Source: Hyphomicrobium sp. CS1BSMeth3 | GTDB taxonomy: Bacteria; Pseudomonadota; Alphaproteobacteria; Rhizobiales; Hyphomicrobiaceae | Assembly (NCBI RefSeq): GCF_900117415.1 | Contig: NZ_FPEI01000006.1 | Location: 1,860,001 to 1,924,000 of the forward strand | Length of the DNA: 64,000 nt | Direction: 5' to 3' | Shown here: positions 61,409 through 64,000 of the stretch, one piece after another | Layout of the letters: the number at the start of each line of letters is the position of its first letter | Position numbering within the stretch: the first letter of the stretch is position 1 | Program-made: the position numbers and the translations under genes | The notes under the pieces: generated by a model | What the model was told of the DNA's origin: nothing | Database searches by the model: none | Seen by the model: the letters and a program-made list of their open reading frames with translations, nothing else

Positions 61409-61435
61409 GGCCCCGCCAGCATCGCCAGCGGGGCC
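61409..61435 (-). terminator. Terminator after the 118-aa gene
   Basis: On the minus strand GGCCCCGC/GCGGGGCC (8 bp) around a 12-base loop, then TTTGCG. It separates the 61460-61816 gene from the DWRKP trio. Confidence 0.6.
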
Positions 61436-61459
61436 GATCTCGTCGAACGTTAGTTTACG

Positions 61460-61816
61460 TCAAGCGGCTCGCGCTCGATCTCCGAGTGAGTAGATCGGAT
61501 TCCGCACCGCGAGCAGCTTGCGAATGGCCTCCTGAGCGGTCCAGCTCACGGCCATCGTCTGCTCGTTGTGCTCACCCCACTCATGCGGATTGGACATTGC
61601 CATGTCGATCGTGCGCAGCAGGAACACTGCCTCGTCGAGCTGATCGACGATATCGACAGCATTGTCTCGGCCGACATCGAAGCCGGCGGAGATCTTCGGC
61701 GTCTCCAGCGAGCTACGACGCGGATCGCGCTGACCAAGAGCCGCGCGTGTGCTAGGTTTCTGCGCCATCTTTCGGGCCGGCTTCCGCGCAGGTTGCTTGT
61801 TCGATTTCTTGGCCAT
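61460..61816 (-). CDS. Hypothetical phage-region protein (118 aa)
   Basis: 118 residues. The basic N-terminus (MAKKSNKQPARKPARKMAQKP) is followed by a helical region (NAVDIVDQLDEAVFLLRTIDMAMSN and QTMAVSWTAQEAIRKLLAVRN) that resembles small phage-borne helical proteins. It starts only 6 bases before the stop of the preceding gene, so it is translated in the same unit. No function recognised. Confidence 0.65.
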   Translation of the reverse strand: MAKKSNKQPARKPARKMAQKPSTRAALGQRDPRRSSLETPKISAGFDVGRDNAVDIVDQLDEAVFLLRTIDMAMSNPHEWGEHNEQTMAVSWTAQEAIRKLLAVRNPIYSLGDRARAA

Positions 61817-61821
61817 CGTAG

Positions 61822-62097
61822 CTACCTCAGCGTCCGTGTTTGATGCTGCCCCCAGACCAACGTTCCCAGATCAGGGTGCGTGACGATCAGCTCCTGGCCG
61901 GACCACATCGCCTGCAAATTATTGGTTTGCCGCCGCTCGGACGCAATGGCCTGCGCGACCACCTGACGGACGAGATGCCGGCGTGCGGGCGCATCCTCAC
62001 CGAGGCCGACACATATCATATCAGCCGGAAGCCCGGCCGCATCCCAAGCGTACTGACACACGTTCTCGGGCTTCGAGAGCTCAACGTCGTCCAGCAT
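61822..62097 (-). CDS. Hypothetical phage-region protein (91 aa)
   Basis: 91 residues from ATG 62097 (MLDDVELSKPENVCQYAWDAAG), starting 1 base after the stop of the preceding gene. It has no TM or signal and no motif I recognise. The frame is open upstream to 62178, but the tight coupling to the gene at 62308-62099 favours 62097. Confidence 0.6.
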   Translation of the reverse strand: MLDDVELSKPENVCQYAWDAAGLPADMICVGLGEDAPARRHLVRQVVAQAIASERRQTNNLQAMWSGQELIVTHPDLGTLVWGQHQTRTLR

Positions 62098-62098
62098 C

Positions 62099-62308
62099 TC
62101 ACGCTCTCCCTTCGCCTGAAGCGCACAGATAGGCCCAGCGCCAAGCCGGGCTCGCGTGCCGATCGATGGGTTCCCCAATCAGGCCGGCGCGCCAGCCTGA
62201 CAGTATGTCGGGAATCTCGTCCGAACGAAGATTTGGAGGTGGAGGCGGTACGGCCGGCGCGTTGCAAGACGCGCGCGAACGCGCTACTGCCGAAGCAGTC
62301 GTCATCAT
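62099..62308 (-). CDS. Hypothetical small phage-region protein (69 aa)
   Basis: 69 residues starting MMTTASAVARS after GGAGTGA. The C-terminus, GWRAGLIGEPIDRHASPAWRWAYLCASGEGR, faintly resembles ribosome-modulation-factor-like small proteins found in phages, but this is only a pattern impression. It is coupled to the next gene with a 1-base gap. Confidence 0.5.
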   Translation of the reverse strand: MMTTASAVARSRASCNAPAVPPPPPNLRSDEIPDILSGWRAGLIGEPIDRHASPAWRWAYLCASGEGRA

Positions 62309-62455
62309 GGGTCACTCCATGGTTGCGATCAGCCCTCGGTCGGCGCTTCCAACACCGGCCGGGGGCGCCCGCTCGATCGAGCAGGCCCGCAAATCACGAA
62401 CTGATCCGGTTACTAAAGTCTTAATGGCCTGCGGGCGGGCGACCGACGCGGCAGC

Positions 62456-62752
62456 TCAGCCATCGGCTTGCCTCTGCGACAACCAGTGAGGGAGTTCCTT
62501 GTGCGCCGCTTCCTGCTGCGTGTCGAGCCATTCTGCGAGATGAGTGATGGCCACGTACTTCGCGGTCTTCTGACTGTTCGGATCAATGCGCGTGATCGGC
62601 AAGGCGATCTCGCCCGCCGTAGTCTTTTGCAGGAGCTTCGCCGGTGTGAGGTGGCCGAAGAAATCACGACAGACGTCCTCGACAGGTATGAGCGGCGTCG
62701 GGCCGTACAAGGCCATCAGGAAAAAAATGGTTTTCGAGCGGTCTTGCTCCAT
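62456..62752 (-). CDS. Pyocin activator PrtN-like protein
   Basis: 98 residues of the PrtN family. The start IFFLMALYGPTPLIPVEDVCRDFFGHLTP and LLQKTTAGEIALPITRID are typical; PrtN activates pyocin gene transcription in Pseudomonas. In phages the family occurs as small putative regulators. A ribosome site AGAGGTG precedes ATG 62752. It is 18 bp after the polyvalent-type protein gene. Confidence 0.8.
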   Translation of the reverse strand: MEQDRSKTIFFLMALYGPTPLIPVEDVCRDFFGHLTPAKLLQKTTAGEIALPITRIDPNSQKTAKYVAITHLAEWLDTQQEAAHKELPHWLSQRQADG

Positions 62753-62770
62753 TCCGCACCTCTGCCAATG

Positions 62771-64000
62771 CTACTTGCCCATCCGCCCCATGAGATACTC
62801 GATCGGCATCACGTCCTCGCCCTCGGACTGGCGCTTGTGAGCACCCATCAGGCGATTGATCTGTACGGCCGGCAGGCCGGTCGCGAGGCCCGTCGCATTG
62901 ATCGTCGCGCGCAGCAGGCCCCAATCGACTTCGCCCTGCCCGATCTGCAACGGCAGGTCGGCCGCCTCCTTCGTGATCGAGCCGTAGGCGCCGCCGCCCT
63001 GGAACCCTTGCAGAGGACCGGCAACGTCGCGAACGACGGGGATCGTGGCCATGAAGGACAGGCCGGTCTCTTTGGCCAGGAACCAGAGCCAGCTTTCGTC
63101 CTCGTCCTCGTCCGGCAGCCGTCCCCTGATCGCCGCGACAAGCAGCGCTTCGAGCGTGAACAGCAATGCCATGTCCAGCGTCCACGACATCACCTCCTGC
63201 GCCGACCTTGTGCTGACGCCTTCCTGCGCGATCGTGCGCTTGGCCTTCGCAGTCCGCTCATACGCCACATTGAACTTGGCGAACATGTACGAAGCCAGCG
63301 TCGTGAACAACCGCGTCACGTCGCTCTGCCGAGATGTGCGGGAGGCTGAGCCGCGCTCGACCGCCGACCGATCCGAGAACAGGCCCGATGCCTGGGAGCG
63401 CTTCACGACGGCATCAGCATGTGCGACGGCCTTCGCCTCAATATTCTTGAACTGCCGAAGGCCCTGATGATAGCCGGCAAGCCACGTCGGCACATCGACC
63501 ACGTGCCACTGCACCTTCGTCATTAGCCAGAAGCCATACTTCCCGATCAGGTCGGACCGGATCTTCGCCCACCGCGATGCGACCGGCCCAGCGAGCGGAT
63601 CGTTGTACAGGTCGTAGATGTCCTTGTTGAACGTGGTCTGGCGGGATCGCATGAAGGGCGACTTTGCCACGATCTCATCGATCACACCGGGCCGGAAAGC
63701 AGCCTGCACGCCGCGCGCGAAATCCTGCTTCCCGAGAACGACCATCGATTGCGCGAGGCCTGTCACCTGGATTGCGACCGTCCCGAAGTTGAACGCCAGC
63801 TTCGCGGCAGTGAAGTTCGTCTTCGCCACCCGCGCCATGCGCTGTCGAATATCTCCGGCACGTAGCTCGCCCTCGGCAACATCCTTCAGCCAGGTTTCGA
63901 GCGCCTCGAAGTCTGCCTGCCTGCCAGCCTCGGTGAACTGCCCGCGCACGCGCCCGTCCTGAAGGATACGCCAAGCATTGGTGACGGGCTCGCTCATCTC
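62771..64000 (-). CDS. C-terminal part of a large polyvalent-type phage protein (runs off the window)
   Basis: At least 409 residues; the frame continues past the right edge, so the true start is not seen. It has AADAVV-type helices (AVAHADAVVKRSQASGLFSDRSAVERG), two or three TM-like segments (LDMALLFTLEALLVAAI and GLSFMATIPVVRDVAGPL) and a final Gly-rich segment (GFQGGGAYGSI). This pattern is known from the ends of phage large polyvalent proteins or internal virion proteins. An assignment to a named domain would need a profile search. Confidence 0.6.
   Translation of the reverse strand, partial: EMSEPVTNAWRILQDGRVRGQFTEAGRQADFEALETWLKDVAEGELRAGDIRQRMARVAKTNFTAAKLAFNFGTVAIQVTGLAQSMVVLGKQDFARGVQAAFRPGVIDEIVAKSPFMRSRQTTFNKDIYDLYNDPLAGPVASRWAKIRSDLIGKYGFWLMTKVQWHVVDVPTWLAGYHQGLRQFKNIEAKAVAHADAVVKRSQASGLFSDRSAVERGSASRTSRQSDVTRLFTTLASYMFAKFNVAYERTAKAKRTIAQEGVSTRSAQEVMSWTLDMALLFTLEALLVAAIRGRLPDEDEDESWLWFLAKETGLSFMATIPVVRDVAGPLQGFQGGGAYGSITKEAADLPLQIGQGEVDWGLLRATINATGLATGLPAVQINRLMGAHKRQSEGEDVMPIEYLMGRMGK

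Larger units (their letters stand above)
60192..64000. mobile_element. Left end of a putative prophage or integrated phage-derived element
   Basis: All genes to the right edge lie on the minus strand, are small or phage-like, and begin immediately after tRNA-Ser. Supporting content is a polyvalent-type protein, a PrtN-like activator and a SLATT-like protein. Integrase and second attachment site are not in view, so the extent is unknown. The AT-rich 60192-60285 may include the attachment core. Confidence 0.6.

Overview
This is a GC-rich chromosomal window from an alphaproteobacterium, most likely Hyphomicrobiales (Rhizobiales). The evidence is the divergent tlpA / argH-lptM-lysA block followed by a TIGR02302 (DUF4175) protein, the dusB-ntrB-ntrC-ntrY-ntrX cluster beside a fused ispDF, and a pyruvate dehydrogenase E1 beta that carries its own lipoyl domain. 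I cannot name the genus. Paired glyoxylate and hydroxypyruvate enzymes and two CaiB-type CoA-transferases suggest active C2/C1 acid metabolism.

Layout. 1-4.7 kb: end of a D-2-hydroxyacid dehydrogenase, a possible small RNA with terminator, tlpA, and argH-lptM-lysA. 4.9-9.8 kb: the TIGR02302 protein, a REP-like intergenic stretch, and a fused iron-type ABC permease. 10.0-15.1 kb: pdhA, two inserted small genes plus a relic lipoyl start, pdhB, an unknown gene, pdhC. 15.2-20.8 kb: serine-glyoxylate aminotransferase, prfB with its programmed frameshift, cupin, GST, hydroxypyruvate reductase, CBS protein. 21.0-31.7 kb: threonine aldolase, CoA-transferase and enoyl-CoA hydratase, a ParA-like ATPase, a polyprenyl synthase, a flavin monooxygenase, an FAD oxidase, HupE, and a small hydrolase/cyclase cluster. 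31.9-41.3 kb: DUF992, a TPP enzyme with a CoA-transferase, a MarR-thioesterase-MFS-MATE operon with twin operators, two NfeD proteins and a paraslipin. 41.5-58.1 kb: hemH, ntrX, ntrY, ntrC, ntrB, dusB, ispDF, a PagL-like deacylase, a multi-PAS kinase, a phosphatase and waaA. 58.4-60.2 kb: YqgE, a DsbD-alpha-like protein and tRNA-Ser(CGA).

From 60.2 kb to the right edge, immediately after the tRNA-Ser gene, the content becomes phage-like. All genes there are on the minus strand: the C-terminal part of a large polyvalent-type protein, a PrtN-like activator, several small unknowns, three consecutive micro-genes whose products share the motif DWRKP, and a two-TM SLATT-like protein. This looks like one end of an integrated element.

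The most unusual features are (i) seven long palindromic elements, six of them in three closely spaced pairs, whose arms differ between copies yet stay self-complementary; (ii) the DWRKP micro-gene trio; (iii) a decayed lipoyl-domain start inside the pdh operon next to an inserted cupin gene; and (iv) two matching MarR-type operators in a small efflux operon.
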